Shown: positions 35,172 to 44,171 of the stretch, piece after piece
How the letters are laid out: each line of letters opens with the position of its first letter
How positions within the stretch are numbered: the stretch's first letter is position 1
From: Pseudorhodobacter wandonensis
GTDB taxonomy: Bacteria > Pseudomonadota > Alphaproteobacteria > Rhodobacterales > Rhodobacteraceae
Reading direction: 5' to 3'
Assembly (NCBI RefSeq): GCF_001202035.1
Contig: NZ_LGHT01000026.1
Coordinates: forward strand, 186,001-250,000
Length of the DNA stretch: 64,000 bases
The notes under the pieces: generated by a model
Seen by the model: the letters and a program-made list of their open reading frames with translations, nothing else
The model's database searches: none
What the model was told of the DNA's origin: nothing
Program-made: the position numbers and the translations under genes

Positions 35172-36704
35172 TCAAGCCTTTCTCGGCCCCGCCCCGACCA
35201 ACAAACCCGCAGCTAGCACCAGCAGCAACACCAGCAGCGGCAAATCGCCAAGCCGTGCATAAACCGTCGGCGGCAAGGGCGGCGGCAAGGCGGCATCGAT
35301 ATAATCGGCAACGCCCAAAGGCAGCGCCGCCACCACGTGACCGCGCGCGTCGATCACCGCTGAAACGCCGGTATTGGCTGCCCGCAACAGCGGCAGCCCT
35401 TGCTCGATCGCCCGCAGGCGCGCTTGGGCAAGGTGTTGCCACGGGCCAGTCAGCTTGCCAAACCATGCATCATTGGTGATTTGCACAATCCAATCCGCCC
35501 GCATCGGTGCCGCCCGCAAATCTTGCGGAAACACCGCCTCATAGCAGATCAGCGGCAAGACATGGCCAAGTTTTGGCCCCAGATCCAGCACCGCTGCCCC
35601 CACGCCTGCCGAATATCCCGCCCCTTGCTGCGATGCGAAAGCCGCAAGGCCAAACAGCCGATAAGCCAAATCGCCAAAGGGAATATACTCGCCAAACGGC
35701 ACCAAATGATGCTTGTCATAGGTCTGCGCTATCCGCCCCGGCGGCGCGATCACCGCAAGCGTGTTATAGCCGCGAACAGCACCGGTGGCTGGATCATCCT
35801 CGACCCGCTGAATGCCCACAGCGACCTGCGCACCTTGGCCTTTCGCAGAAATCGCTTTCAGCAAAGCATCACTATCATTCAGCAAATACGGCACCGAGGT
35901 TTCGGGCCACACAATCAAATCCGGCCGGTCTTGGCCCTGTGCCGCAGACAGTGCCAGCAAACGGTCAAAATACCCCCTCGCGCGCGTGGGGTCCCATTTC
36001 AAATGCTGCTCGGCATTGGGTTGGACCAGCCGCACGATCGCCGGCTTGTCGGCGTAAGTCGGGCTGGGCAAACCATGGCCGTAAACACCAAGCGCGGCCA
36101 GAACCGCCACCGATACACCCGCCCAACGCCAGCCAAACGCGGCGGGCACAGCAACCACAGCCAGCGTCAGCGCCGTCAACCCGTCGGCCCCCACAAAGGC
36201 CGCCGCCTGCGCGATGGGCGTATCGATCCAGATATGGCCAATCAACGCCCAAGGAAATCCGGTGAAAACATACCCCCGCGCCATTTCTGCCAAAGCAAGC
36301 ACCAGAGCGAACCACAGCACGCGCAAGGCAAATCCGCGGCCAAAACGATGGCTGGCCCAGGCTGCCAACGCCCAAAACAGCCCCAAACCAAAAGGCAGCA
36401 ACACCAGGACGAAAGGTATCATCCAGGCATAGATTTCGGGCTCAATCAAGAACGGCTCGACGATCCAGGACAAGGACAGCATGAAATAGCCGCCGCCCAA
36501 AAACAGGCCAAGCCACCCCGCCGCCCCCGCAGACTGCGCACGCGCAACCAGAACCATTGCCACAAACAGCCCCGGCAACGTCAGAAACCACAACCCCAAA
36601 GGCGCCTGCCCCGAGGCCATAACCGCCCCCAGCCCAAAGGCCGCGCCAGCCTGCGCCCAACCCGGCCAACTGCCGGACATCCGCGCCAGTTGCCTGCGGA
36701 TCAT
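35172..36704 (-). CDS. lnt: Apolipoprotein N-acyltransferase
   Basis: Adds the third acyl chain to outer-membrane lipoproteins at the periplasmic face of the inner membrane. The 510-residue protein has an N-terminal bundle of about six helices and a nitrilase domain from about residue 222. The catalytic triad is E268 (IVWPETSVPY), K331 (YDKHHLVPFGEYIPF) and C387 (LICYEAVFP), all present. It overlaps the corC stop by four bases (ATGA), so it is in the same operon. One more helix closes the C-terminus. Confidence 0.96.
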   Translation of the reverse strand: MIRRQLARMSGSWPGWAQAGAAFGLGAVMASGQAPLGLWFLTLPGLFVAMVLVARAQSAGAAGWLGLFLGGGYFMLSLSWIVEPFLIEPEIYAWMIPFVLVLLPFGLGLFWALAAWASHRFGRGFALRVLWFALVLALAEMARGYVFTGFPWALIGHIWIDTPIAQAAAFVGADGLTALTLAVVAVPAAFGWRWAGVSVAVLAALGVYGHGLPSPTYADKPAIVRLVQPNAEQHLKWDPTRARGYFDRLLALSAAQGQDRPDLIVWPETSVPYLLNDSDALLKAISAKGQGAQVAVGIQRVEDDPATGAVRGYNTLAVIAPPGRIAQTYDKHHLVPFGEYIPFGDLAYRLFGLAAFASQQGAGYSAGVGAAVLDLGPKLGHVLPLICYEAVFPQDLRAAPMRADWIVQITNDAWFGKLTGPWQHLAQARLRAIEQGLPLLRAANTGVSAVIDARGHVVAALPLGVADYIDAALPPPLPPTVYARLGDLPLLVLLLVLAAGLLVGAGPRKA

Positions 36705-37651
36705 GCTTTTGCGGCTTTGGCGTCCGCACTGACGGCTGCGGCGGCGGCGCGCCGCGCTACAGCTGCAGGCAACCGCACGCGCAACCGTTTGATACGGCGC
36801 GGATCGGCATCGACCACTTCAAACTCGGCCCCGCTTTCATGTGGAATAATTTCGCCGCGGGCAGGAATCCGGCCCAAACGCAGAAACACCAAGCCGCCAA
36901 GCGTATCGACATCATCGTCTTCTTCGCCGTTGCGCAGGCTTAGGCCAAGCGCTTGCTCGAATTCATCCATCGGCGCGTTGGCTTGGGCCAGAAACACACC
37001 TTGCGGGTCTTCTTTCCACAGCAGGCCTTCGACCTCGTCATGCTCGTCCTCAATCTCACCGATAACCGTTTCAATCAGGTCTTCGATGGTCACAAGCCCG
37101 TCAACACCGCCGTATTCATCAATCACCAAGGCCATATGAACCCGCTCTTTCTGCATCTTTTGCAGCAAGACACCGACCGGCATCGAAGGCGGCGCATAAA
37201 GGATGGGTCGCAACAGCTTGCGCAGTGAAAACCTGCCCGACGCGCCGGCAAACCCGTATTGCAGCGCCAGATCTTTCAACAGAACAAGGCCCAAGGGGTG
37301 ATCTAGCGTGCCTTTATAAACCGGCACACGGCTTAGCCCATTCTCGCGAAACACCTCGACCAGCTCTTCTTTGCCAATCGTGATCGGAACGGCGGTTATC
37401 TCAACCTTGGGAACAGCAACATCATCAACCCGCAATTTGCGCAAATTGGCAATGCCATGCCGGACCGTGCCCGAGACAAAACGCTGCGGGCCTTGAACCG
37501 GCTTGTCTTCACTTTCCGCGCTGGAATCTGACGGGCTAAGAGCGTCCAAAATGCGGCCAAAGAACCCGCGTTGCAAAGGTTCATCACTGCCTTGTTCCGA
37601 AGAGCCTTGTGCCTCAAGCGTGGCAACTGACTCGCTGTTCGTACTACCCAT
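36701..37651 (-). CDS. corC: CBS-domain protein, CorC/HlyC family (short form)
   Basis: 316 residues: a low-complexity N-terminus, a CBS pair (about 75-200; VPKVEITAVPITIGKEELVE, then RVHMALVIDEYGGVDGLVTI) and a C-terminal CorC_HlyC domain (GGLVFLRLGRIPARGEII). The N-terminal DUF21 membrane domain of long forms is absent, as in E. coli CorC/YbeX. The family is linked to magnesium-cobalt efflux and, through its phoH-ybeY-lnt neighbours, to ribosome and envelope upkeep. The start MGSTNSESVA at 37651 is the likely one. Confidence 0.92.
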   Translation of the reverse strand: MGSTNSESVATLEAQGSSEQGSDEPLQRGFFGRILDALSPSDSSAESEDKPVQGPQRFVSGTVRHGIANLRKLRVDDVAVPKVEITAVPITIGKEELVEVFRENGLSRVPVYKGTLDHPLGLVLLKDLALQYGFAGASGRFSLRKLLRPILYAPPSMPVGVLLQKMQKERVHMALVIDEYGGVDGLVTIEDLIETVIGEIEDEHDEVEGLLWKEDPQGVFLAQANAPMDEFEQALGLSLRNGEEDDDVDTLGGLVFLRLGRIPARGEIIPHESGAEFEVVDADPRRIKRLRVRLPAAVARRAAAAAVSADAKAAKA

Positions 37652-37693
37652 CTGTCCTTTTCCAAAAAATAATACCCCGAAACGGGGCAATCA

Positions 37694-38203
37694 TTAGCTA
37701 TATGGGTCCGAAACCCCCATAGTTTCAAGTATGCGCGCCTCGGTCGTTTCCATCAATGTGGCATCCATGTCGTCAATATGGTCATAGCCCAAAAGATGTA
37801 ACAGACCGTGAACGACCAAATGCGTCACATGCGCATCCATTTTCTTGCCCGCCGCTTCGGCCTCGGCCGCACATGTTTCCCAGGCAATCGCAATATCACC
37901 AAGATGCTCCGGGTCATCCGCCGGGCCCGCTTCGGGCAAGTCTGGCACCTCGCCCGCAAATTCCGCCGCGCGTTCCTCGGAAGGCCAGGACAGCACATTG
38001 GTCGGCACAGGCTTGCCCCTGAAATCGGCGTTCAGCTGGGCGATATGCGCATCATCACAGCCCATCAGGCACAGCGTAAACCCTTGCGCCGGCAGCCCCA
38101 ATTCCACCAAGGCCGCCGTGCAGGCGCGCGTGGCCACATCGGGCAGGCCAAAGCCTTCCCAGCGCGGGTCTTCGATTACTGTGTCAACCAATGGCTCCAT
38201 CAT
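37694..38203 (-). CDS. ybeY: Endoribonuclease YbeY
   Basis: A single-strand RNase that matures the 16S rRNA 3' end and takes part in ribosome quality control. The zinc motif H3xH5xH is present as HLVVHGLLHLLGYDH near the C-terminus, preceded by the substrate-groove motif VPTNVLSWP. The start MMEPLVDTVI at 38203 overlaps the end of phoH by 20 bases; an in-frame ATG at 38212 is an alternative. 169 residues is normal. Confidence 0.94.
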   Translation of the reverse strand: MMEPLVDTVIEDPRWEGFGLPDVATRACTAALVELGLPAQGFTLCLMGCDDAHIAQLNADFRGKPVPTNVLSWPSEERAAEFAGEVPDLPEAGPADDPEHLGDIAIAWETCAAEAEAAGKKMDAHVTHLVVHGLLHLLGYDHIDDMDATLMETTEARILETMGVSDPYS

Positions 38204-39200
38204 GCGCTTCATACGCCTCGATGATGCGGGCGACAAGCGGGTGGCGCACAACATCTTTGGCCGTAAAGTAATTAAAGCTGACGCCTTTGACACCTTTCAA
38301 GATCCGCTCGGCATCGGCCAAGCCGCTGGCAGTGCCGCGCGGCAGGTCAACTTGTGTGCGGTCGCCGGTAATCACCATGCGCGACCCTTCGCCCAAACGG
38401 GTCAGAAACATTTTCATCTGCATGGTCGTGGCATTCTGCGCCTCGTCCAATACAACAAACGCATTCGACAATGTGCGGCCGCGCATAAAGGCCAATGGCG
38501 CAATTTCGATCCGCTTATCCTCGACCAGTTTAGCCAACTGTTTCTGTGGCAGAAAATCGTTCAACGCGTCATAGAGCGGCTGCATGTAGGGATCAATTTT
38601 ATCCTTCATGTCACCGGGCAGAAAGCCAAGCCGCTCACCCGCCTCAACTGCCGGACGCGACAGGATAATCTTGTCCACTGCCCCTGCCAGCAGCATTGTC
38701 ACACCGACGGCCACAGCCAGATAGGTTTTGCCCGTCCCCGCAGGCCCAATGCCAAAGCCAAGATCATTGTCAAACAAATTGCCGACATAGGCTTTTTGCG
38801 CTTCGGTCCGTGGCTCTACCGGCTTTTTGCGGGTGCGCAGTTCATACCGTTCGCCGGAAAACATCTCGATCTGCTCCACCGCTGGCAGCGCGCGGTCCGG
38901 CATAGGGCGGCCCATACGGATAGCACCGTCAATATCACCCGCCTCAATCCCCTTGCCAGCCTCTAGCCGGGCATAAAGCGCCGATACAACCGCCGAGGCC
39001 GCGTCACGTGCACCCTTTTCCCCGAGAATGGCCAAACGGTTGCCCCGTCGCAGAATATTCACACCCGCCTGCTTTTCAATCTGTGCAAGGTTACGATCAA
39101 ATTGCCCACAAAGATCAATCAACAGACGGTTGTCGGGAAATTCCAACAGGGTTTCATGGTCTTGTTGTGCAGTGGCGGGGGGCAATGCGCTGGTGGCCAA
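38184..39200 (-). CDS. phoH: PhoH-like ATPase
   Basis: A cytoplasmic P-loop ATPase of the PhoH family, thought to work with YbeY in RNA metabolism. The P-loop is FGIGPAGTGKTYLAVA, the Walker B region FVVLDEAQNATTMQMK, and SRMVITGDRTQVDL is the arginine-containing motif. The likely start is a TTG at 39200 with AAAGGAG 6 bases upstream; the first in-frame ATG is 30 codons further out in a stretch without homology. That gives 338 residues, which suits the family. It heads the run phoH-ybeY-corC-lnt. Confidence 0.92.
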   Translation of the reverse strand: MATSALPPATAQQDHETLLEFPDNRLLIDLCGQFDRNLAQIEKQAGVNILRRGNRLAILGEKGARDAASAVVSALYARLEAGKGIEAGDIDGAIRMGRPMPDRALPAVEQIEMFSGERYELRTRKKPVEPRTEAQKAYVGNLFDNDLGFGIGPAGTGKTYLAVAVGVTMLLAGAVDKIILSRPAVEAGERLGFLPGDMKDKIDPYMQPLYDALNDFLPQKQLAKLVEDKRIEIAPLAFMRGRTLSNAFVVLDEAQNATTMQMKMFLTRLGEGSRMVITGDRTQVDLPRGTASGLADAERILKGVKGVSFNYFTAKDVVRHPLVARIIEAYEAHDGAIG

Positions 39201-39316
39201 GGAGATCTCCTTTTTGCAACGGTTATACCTAAAGAGTGGGGCGTAACCGGCTTTCTGACAAGTGACTTTTTTATAACAGATGGAAAACATGCAGCTTTAT
39301 GTGACTGCGCAGAAAC

Positions 39317-39350
39317 AATAAAGGCCGCAGCTTGCGCTGCGGCCTTTATT
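39317..39350. terminator. Strong terminator upstream of phoH, after the lipoprotein gene
   Basis: A perfect 15-bp stem AATAAAGGCCGCAGC (39317-39331) with GCTGCGGCCTTTATT (39336-39350), loop TTGC, T/A-rich on both sides. It separates the lipoprotein gene from phoH. Confidence 0.92.
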
Positions 39351-39366
39351 TTAGGCAATTCCGGCA

Positions 39367-39753
39367 TTAGCGGCGAATAACCACTGTTCTGCGGCCATGG
39401 CCGGAAACGCGGTCTTGAATACCTTCGGTGCTGGATTGGTAATCACGGATCACCGTGCCCGGCGGGTAATCATCGTTACAGATCGGCAAACCCGAAACCG
39501 GGTCATAGCGCGGCGAGGAATAGCCTTCCAAACCATCATCGATGATCCAATTCTGGCACCCGTCAGGGTCATAGGCAATCGCGGCACGGCCATTGTTCAA
39601 CACGCCCGTGTCATGTCCTTGGTCTTGGCCCGTTGCGATAACAGAGCCGGCACCACGATAGGCTTCGGTACCTTCAAAGCTTTCACCGCCGACACAGCCG
39701 GACAGCACCAAAGCAGCAACCAGACCTGCGCCGATTTTCATTGCATTGATCAT
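39367..39753 (-). CDS. Lipoprotein sharing a cysteine motif with its OmpA-like neighbour
   Basis: 128 residues. Signal peptide MINAMKIGAGLVAALVLSGC ends in the lipobox LSGC, Cys20. Residues 64-92 carry DGC-x2-W-x2-D-x-GLEGY-x2-PR-x2-P-x-SG-x-P-x-C, the same 29-residue pattern as in the OmpA-like protein encoded just upstream. The rest is low in recognisable domains and ends in basic residues (GRRTVVIRR). AGGTGG lies 8 bases before the ATG at 39753. It is probably co-transcribed with the OmpA-like gene. No function is assigned. Confidence 0.7.
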   Translation of the reverse strand: MINAMKIGAGLVAALVLSGCVGGESFEGTEAYRGAGSVIATGQDQGHDTGVLNNGRAAIAYDPDGCQNWIIDDGLEGYSSPRYDPVSGLPICNDDYPPGTVIRDYQSSTEGIQDRVSGHGRRTVVIRR

Positions 39754-39758
39754 ATCTG

Positions 39759-40301
39759 TTACCACCTGTAGCAAACAACTTCGACACGGCGGTTCTGCTG
39801 CATACCAGATGCAGAAGAATTCGACGCGACGGGACGGGTTTCACCAAAGCCGATCTGACGTTCGACCACGGCGCCTACCGAACGGGCAACCGCGCCAACC
39901 GAGGCGGCACGACGTTCGGACAAGCGCTGGTTATAGGATTGCGACGCGCGGCTATCGGTATGGCCGTAAATGGCATAGCCGAAGGCATCGGTGCTTTGAA
40001 AGAACTGCCGCAACCGGTCACGGCCGCTGGCGGTTAAATTCGCACTGTCGGTCTGGAACAAGGTGTCGGTATTCTCGACCAGACAGGTGTTCTTTTTCAG
40101 GCAAACCGGCTTGCCGGTTTGCGGGTTGCGGCGCGGCACCATATAGCCTTCAAGGCCGCCATCGGCCCACCAGTGCATACAGCCGTCATCATCGACCCAT
40201 AGGCCCCATTCAATCTGGCCCGTCACCTTTGGCTGCGCCAAAACGGCGGCAGGCCCGGTCAGGCCCAGCGCAAGCGCGGCCCCGCCAATCATCATCTTCA
40301 T
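39759..40301 (-). CDS. OmpA-family protein with a shared N-terminal cysteine motif
   Basis: 180 residues: signal peptide to about residue 22 (MKMMIGGAALALGLTGPAAV, then LAQ), a motif at 39-67 (DGC-x2-W-x2-D-x-GLEGY-x2-PR-x2-P-x-TG-x-P-x-C), and a C-terminal OmpA/Pal peptidoglycan-binding domain (FGYAIYGHTDSRASQSYN, QRLSERRAASV). The domain should hold the protein to the cell wall. The next gene starts 5 bases after the stop. An upstream in-frame GTG could add a few residues; the ATG at 40301 gives the best signal peptide. Confidence 0.82.
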   Translation of the reverse strand: MKMMIGGAALALGLTGPAAVLAQPKVTGQIEWGLWVDDDGCMHWWADGGLEGYMVPRRNPQTGKPVCLKKNTCLVENTDTLFQTDSANLTASGRDRLRQFFQSTDAFGYAIYGHTDSRASQSYNQRLSERRAASVGAVARSVGAVVERQIGFGETRPVASNSSASGMQQNRRVEVVCYRW

Positions 40302-40513
40302 TGCTAAACTGATTTGTCGCTTCACAGTGGTAACCCCCCCGGGCATTACGCAAACTTTACCATATTCACAAAGATTTGCAGTCAAGGCACCCGATTGTAA
40401 AGCTAAAACTGGCCCCAAGCCGCCATCACCACACGAATAGTTTTGGGTTTACCGCCCGTTACCGGCGCATCCTGGCCCGATGACTGGCCCGACAGCTGCC
40501 CCCGCAAACGGCA

Positions 40514-41821
40514 CTAGCGCAGCGGCACACCGGCAAGCGAATTGGATTTCGACTCTGTCACCCGCACCCGCACCAATTCGCCAACCCGCCCCGTAGGGTC
40601 ATCGACATGCACTGCATGCAAATGCTGCGACTTGCCGACCATCTGGCCTGCTTGCCTGCCCGCTTTTTCATACAGAACATCGACTTCGCGGCCAACCATC
40701 GCATCTTGCGCCGCGCGCTGCTGACTGCCGAGCAGCGCCTGCAACGCCTGCAAGCGCGCATCTGCCACCGCCGAGTCCACATCAGGCTTTTCCGCCGCTG
40801 GCGTGCCCGGCCGGGCCGAGTATTTGAACGAATAGGCCATGCCATAGCCAACCTTGCGTACAAGGTTCATCGTGCCTTCAAAATCCTCATCCGTCTCACC
40901 GGGAAAGCCGACGATAAAATCCGAGGTCAGCAGAATATCGGGCCGCGCCGCGCGCACGCGGTCCAGCACGCGCAAATAGTCCTCAACCGTATGCTTGCGG
41001 TTCATCGCCTTCAAAATCCGGTCCGATCCGGATTGTACCGGCAAATGCAAATAGGGCATCAATTCGGGGCAATCGCCATGCGCCGCGATCAGATCATCTT
41101 CCATGTCATTCGGGTGGCTGGTCATATAGCGCAACCGGTCAATCCCCTCGACCCCCGCCAATTCGCGGATCAGCCGCGCAAGGCCGTACCCCCCCGCTTT
41201 ATAGGCATTCACATTCTGCCCCAGCAGCGTCAGCTCGCGCACGCCACGGCTGGCCAGATTGCGCGCCTCGGCCAACAGGCGTTCCGGCGGGCGGCTTACC
41301 TCGGCGCCGCGCGTATAGGGCACCACGCAAAAGGCGCAGAACTTGTCGCAACCTTCCTGCACGGTCAAAAACGCAGCAGGCCCGCGCATCGCCTTGCGCT
41401 CGGGCAAATGGTCAAACTTATCCTCAATCGGAAAATCGGTATCGATCGCCCGCTCGCCCTTTTGGATTTTCGCCTCCATCTCGGGCAGGCGGTGATAGCT
41501 TTGCGGGCCAACGACCAAATCGACCAAGGGCATCCGCCGCATGATCTCGGCCCCTTCGGCCTGCGCGACACAGCCTGCAACAGCAACCTTCAGATCAGGG
41601 TTGGCCTCTTTGGCGGGGCGCAGTCGTCCCAAATCCGAAAACAGCTTTTCCGATGCCTTTTCGCGAATATGGCAGGTGTTTATCATCACCATATCGGCAC
41701 CCTCGGCCGTGTCGGTTTGCACATAGCCCGCCGCCCCAAGGCTTTCCGCCATCCGTTCACTATCGTAAACGTTCATCTGGCAACCGTAGGTCTTGATAAA
41801 CAGTTTCTTTGGCTCGGTCAT
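40514..41821 (-). CDS. miaB: tRNA-2-methylthio-N6-isopentenyladenosine37 synthase (MiaB)
   Basis: A radical-SAM methylthiotransferase acting on A37 of tRNAs that read U-starting codons. The 435-residue protein has the N-terminal UPF0004 domain with auxiliary cluster cysteines C14, C50 and C84, the radical-SAM CxxxCxxC at C158, C162 and C165 ([10 protein letters not shown]), and a C-terminal TRAM domain (from about 370, [11 protein letters not shown]) that holds the tRNA. It is divergent from the glycosyltransferase-like gene. Confidence 0.96.
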   Translation of the reverse strand: MTEPKKLFIKTYGCQMNVYDSERMAESLGAAGYVQTDTAEGADMVMINTCHIREKASEKLFSDLGRLRPAKEANPDLKVAVAGCVAQAEGAEIMRRMPLVDLVVGPQSYHRLPEMEAKIQKGERAIDTDFPIEDKFDHLPERKAMRGPAAFLTVQEGCDKFCAFCVVPYTRGAEVSRPPERLLAEARNLASRGVRELTLLGQNVNAYKAGGYGLARLIRELAGVEGIDRLRYMTSHPNDMEDDLIAAHGDCPELMPYLHLPVQSGSDRILKAMNRKHTVEDYLRVLDRVRAARPDILLTSDFIVGFPGETDEDFEGTMNLVRKVGYGMAYSFKYSARPGTPAAEKPDVDSAVADARLQALQALLGSQQRAAQDAMVGREVDVLYEKAGRQAGQMVGKSQHLHAVHVDDPTGRVGELVRVRVTESKSNSLAGVPLR

Positions 41822-41989
41822 GGCAGCACCCTTTGCAGATCGCCCGCCTCTCTACACCCTGCGGCCCAAACCCGCAACGCCCCGCAAAACCTGCGGCCTT
41901 GCCTTTCGCCCTCGCAGTTTTGTAGGCTAGCGCATAACCATTGGCGGCGCGTATTGGCCCGTATGGCAGGCCAATCACCTAGGGGCGGT

Positions 41990-42859
41990 ATGCAGTATAC
42001 AAGTTTATCCGGTTTTCTGGACAAAGGGCGCGACAGCCTAACCCATGGCCCCGTGGCGATCATCCTTGCCGAAGATAAGGTGGAACTGGAAAGCACGCTG
42101 CGCCACCACCTTGAACTCGGCTTTCGCACGGTTTTGCTGCTGACCAACCCCGAAATCGCCCTTGAACAGGCACTTGCCGCCAAGGTTACGCGCATTGATT
42201 TTGATATCTACCAACCCAATGCCCTACAAACCGCCGTGAACCAATTGATCGAGGCCGCCCCCGGCACATGGTTCTACTATGGCTATAACAGCGAATATCT
42301 GTTCTTTCCATTTTGCGAAACGCGCAACGTGCGGGAAATGCTGGCCTTTCACACCGAAGAGCGTGGCGCGGCGCTGCTGTCCTATGTCATCGACCTGTAT
42401 GCCGATGATCTGAACGCTTACCCCAACGCTGTATCGCTTGAAAACGCGATGCTGGATAAATCTGGCTATTACGCCTTGGCCCGCCCCGACCCTGCAAACC
42501 ACAACCACCCGCGCGAACGCCAGCTTGATTTCTTTGGCGGCCTGCGCTGGCGGTTTGAAGAGCATATCCCCGAGGCCCGCCGCAAGATTGACCGCATTGC
42601 GCTGTTTCGCGCCAAACCCGGCCTGCAACTGCGCCCCAATTTCACCTTCTCGGACGAGGAATATAACACCTACGCCTGCCCGTGGCACCACAACATCACC
42701 ACGGCAGTGGTGTCATTTCGCACGGCCAAGGCCCTGAAAACCAACCCCGGTTCGCGCTATGACATCCATGAATTCAAATGGCACAACTCCACCAGATTTC
42801 AGTGGAGCAGCCAACAGCTTATGGATATGGGCCTGATGGAACCCGGCCAATGGTTCTAA
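41990..42859 (+). CDS. Glycosyltransferase family 2-like protein
   Basis: 289 residues, no membrane segment. The N-terminus (GPVAIILAEDKVELESTLRH, then LGFRTVLLL) looks like the Rossmann-type opening of GT-A transferases, and FFPFCETRNVREMLAFHTEE, SYVIDLYADDL and LDFFGGLRW recur in GT2-like unknowns. An obvious DxD is not seen; DLYAD may stand in. The ATG at 41990 was chosen because homologous-looking sequence starts there; the frame stays open over the antisense strand of miaB, which is not coding. Acceptor and donor sugars are unknown. Confidence 0.65.
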   Translation: MQYTSLSGFLDKGRDSLTHGPVAIILAEDKVELESTLRHHLELGFRTVLLLTNPEIALEQALAAKVTRIDFDIYQPNALQTAVNQLIEAAPGTWFYYGYNSEYLFFPFCETRNVREMLAFHTEERGAALLSYVIDLYADDLNAYPNAVSLENAMLDKSGYYALARPDPANHNHPRERQLDFFGGLRWRFEEHIPEARRKIDRIALFRAKPGLQLRPNFTFSDEEYNTYACPWHHNITTAVVSFRTAKALKTNPGSRYDIHEFKWHNSTRFQWSSQQLMDMGLMEPGQWF

Positions 42860-42875
42860 CCACTGGCCGCAGATA

Positions 42876-43766
42876 TTAGGCCGTCAAACCTTCCGGCTCG
42901 GCCAAACCATTGGCGCGGCAGCAGGCGGTCAGGGTATTGGCCAGCAAACAGGCAATCGTCATCGGCCCCACACCCCCCGGTACAGGCGTAATCGCACCCG
43001 CCACGGCCGCGCAGCTGGCAAATTCGGCATCGCCGACCAGCTTGGTTTTCCCGTCGCGCTCAATCCGGTTGATACCCACGTCAATTACAGTCGCACCCGA
43101 CTTTACATAGTCGCCCGTAATCATTTCGGGCCGCCCGACTGCCGCCACCAGAATATCGGCACCACGGCACACGGCGGCCAAATCCTTGGTCCGGCTGTGC
43201 GCTATTGTCACCGTGCAGCTATCACCCAGCAACAACTGCGCCATCGGCTTGCCAACGATATTGCTACGGCCAACCACAACCGCGTTCAGCCCCGACAGAC
43301 TGCCGTGATGGTCGCGCAGCATCATCAAACAGCCCAGCGGCGTGCATGGCACCATGCTTTTCTGCCCCGTCCCCAATAGACCGACGTTAGAGATATGAAA
43401 CCCGTCTACATCCTTGGCCGGATCAATGCTGTTGATCACCAGCTCGGAATTCAAATGCCCCGGCAACGGCAGTTGCACCAGAATGCCGTGAATTTTCGGG
43501 TCGGCGTTCAACTTGGCAATCAGCGCCAGCAAATCGGCCTCGGCGGTATCGACTGGCAGCTTATGCTCGACCGACAGCATGCCAACCTCGACCGTCATCT
43601 TGCCCTTGGATTTCACATAAACCTCGGACGCGGGGTCGCTGCCAACCAGCACCACAGCCAGACCCGGCGTGATACCGTGGTCACGCACCAGCTGCGCCAC
43701 ATGCCCGGCCACTTGGCCCCGCACCTTGGCCGCAAAGGCCTTGCCGTCAATCACCACTGCGCTCAT
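42876..43766 (-). CDS. folD: Bifunctional methylene-THF dehydrogenase/cyclohydrolase
   Basis: Interconverts 5,10-methylene- and 10-formyl-tetrahydrofolate in one-carbon metabolism. The 296-residue protein has the catalytic lysine region [13 protein letters not shown], the signature [13 protein letters not shown], the Rossmann-type NADP region ([18 protein letters not shown]) and the C-terminal [15 protein letters not shown]. It overlaps the chorismate mutase stop by four bases (ATGA). With fhs upstream on the same strand it forms a C1 block. Confidence 0.96.
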   Translation of the reverse strand: MSAVVIDGKAFAAKVRGQVAGHVAQLVRDHGITPGLAVVLVGSDPASEVYVKSKGKMTVEVGMLSVEHKLPVDTAEADLLALIAKLNADPKIHGILVQLPLPGHLNSELVINSIDPAKDVDGFHISNVGLLGTGQKSMVPCTPLGCLMMLRDHHGSLSGLNAVVVGRSNIVGKPMAQLLLGDSCTVTIAHSRTKDLAAVCRGADILVAAVGRPEMITGDYVKSGATVIDVGINRIERDGKTKLVGDAEFASCAAVAGAITPVPGGVGPMTIACLLANTLTACCRANGLAEPEGLTA

Positions 43767-44077
43767 TTCGTCTCCTTCGGGCCAGCAGCCCCCAACACTG
43801 TTTCTTCCCGTGCGATCGACCAGTCTATCAACTGCCGCCACAGCCCTTCTGCCAAATCCGGCGCAAGCCCCTGCGCCGCCGCCTGCGCCCGCACATTGGC
43901 CACCACCTGCTCGACCCGCGCCTCAATCCGCGCGGGCCAGCCGATGCCCGTTTTTACAGCCGCCGCGCGGTCAATATAGGCAGACCGCTCAACCAAAAGT
44001 CCAACCAATGCCGCATCCAGCCGGTCAATCTCGGCCCGGACATCTTGCATCGTTTCACACTCTTCAGGGCGTTTCAT
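43763..44077 (-). CDS. Chorismate mutase, AroQ type
   Basis: 104 residues; converts chorismate to prephenate for phenylalanine and tyrosine. The AroQ helical fold is recognisable: [20 protein letters not shown] with the first arginine, then [13 protein letters not shown], and [14 protein letters not shown] with the catalytic Gln region. A single-domain form of this size is common in alphaproteobacteria. It is translationally coupled to folD and lies 94 bases after fhs, an unexpected place for an aromatic-pathway gene. Confidence 0.88.
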   Translation of the reverse strand: MKRPEECETMQDVRAEIDRLDAALVGLLVERSAYIDRAAAVKTGIGWPARIEARVEQVVANVRAQAAAQGLAPDLAEGLWRQLIDWSIAREETVLGAAGPKETK

Positions 44078-44171
44078 CGCGTCCTCACATTGGTTTTCTA
44101 CCCGATGTGAACCGATGCGCTTACGCGGTCAAGCCCATGCCTGCAAAAGACAATTGCGTACGGGAAGGGGC

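Noticed and set aside
40607-41989. Long open frame on the + strand running into the glycosyltransferase-like gene
   Set aside because: It is the antisense of miaB, whose radical-SAM cysteines and TRAM domain are certain. The frame's composition has no protein-like features; the real gene starts at 41990.
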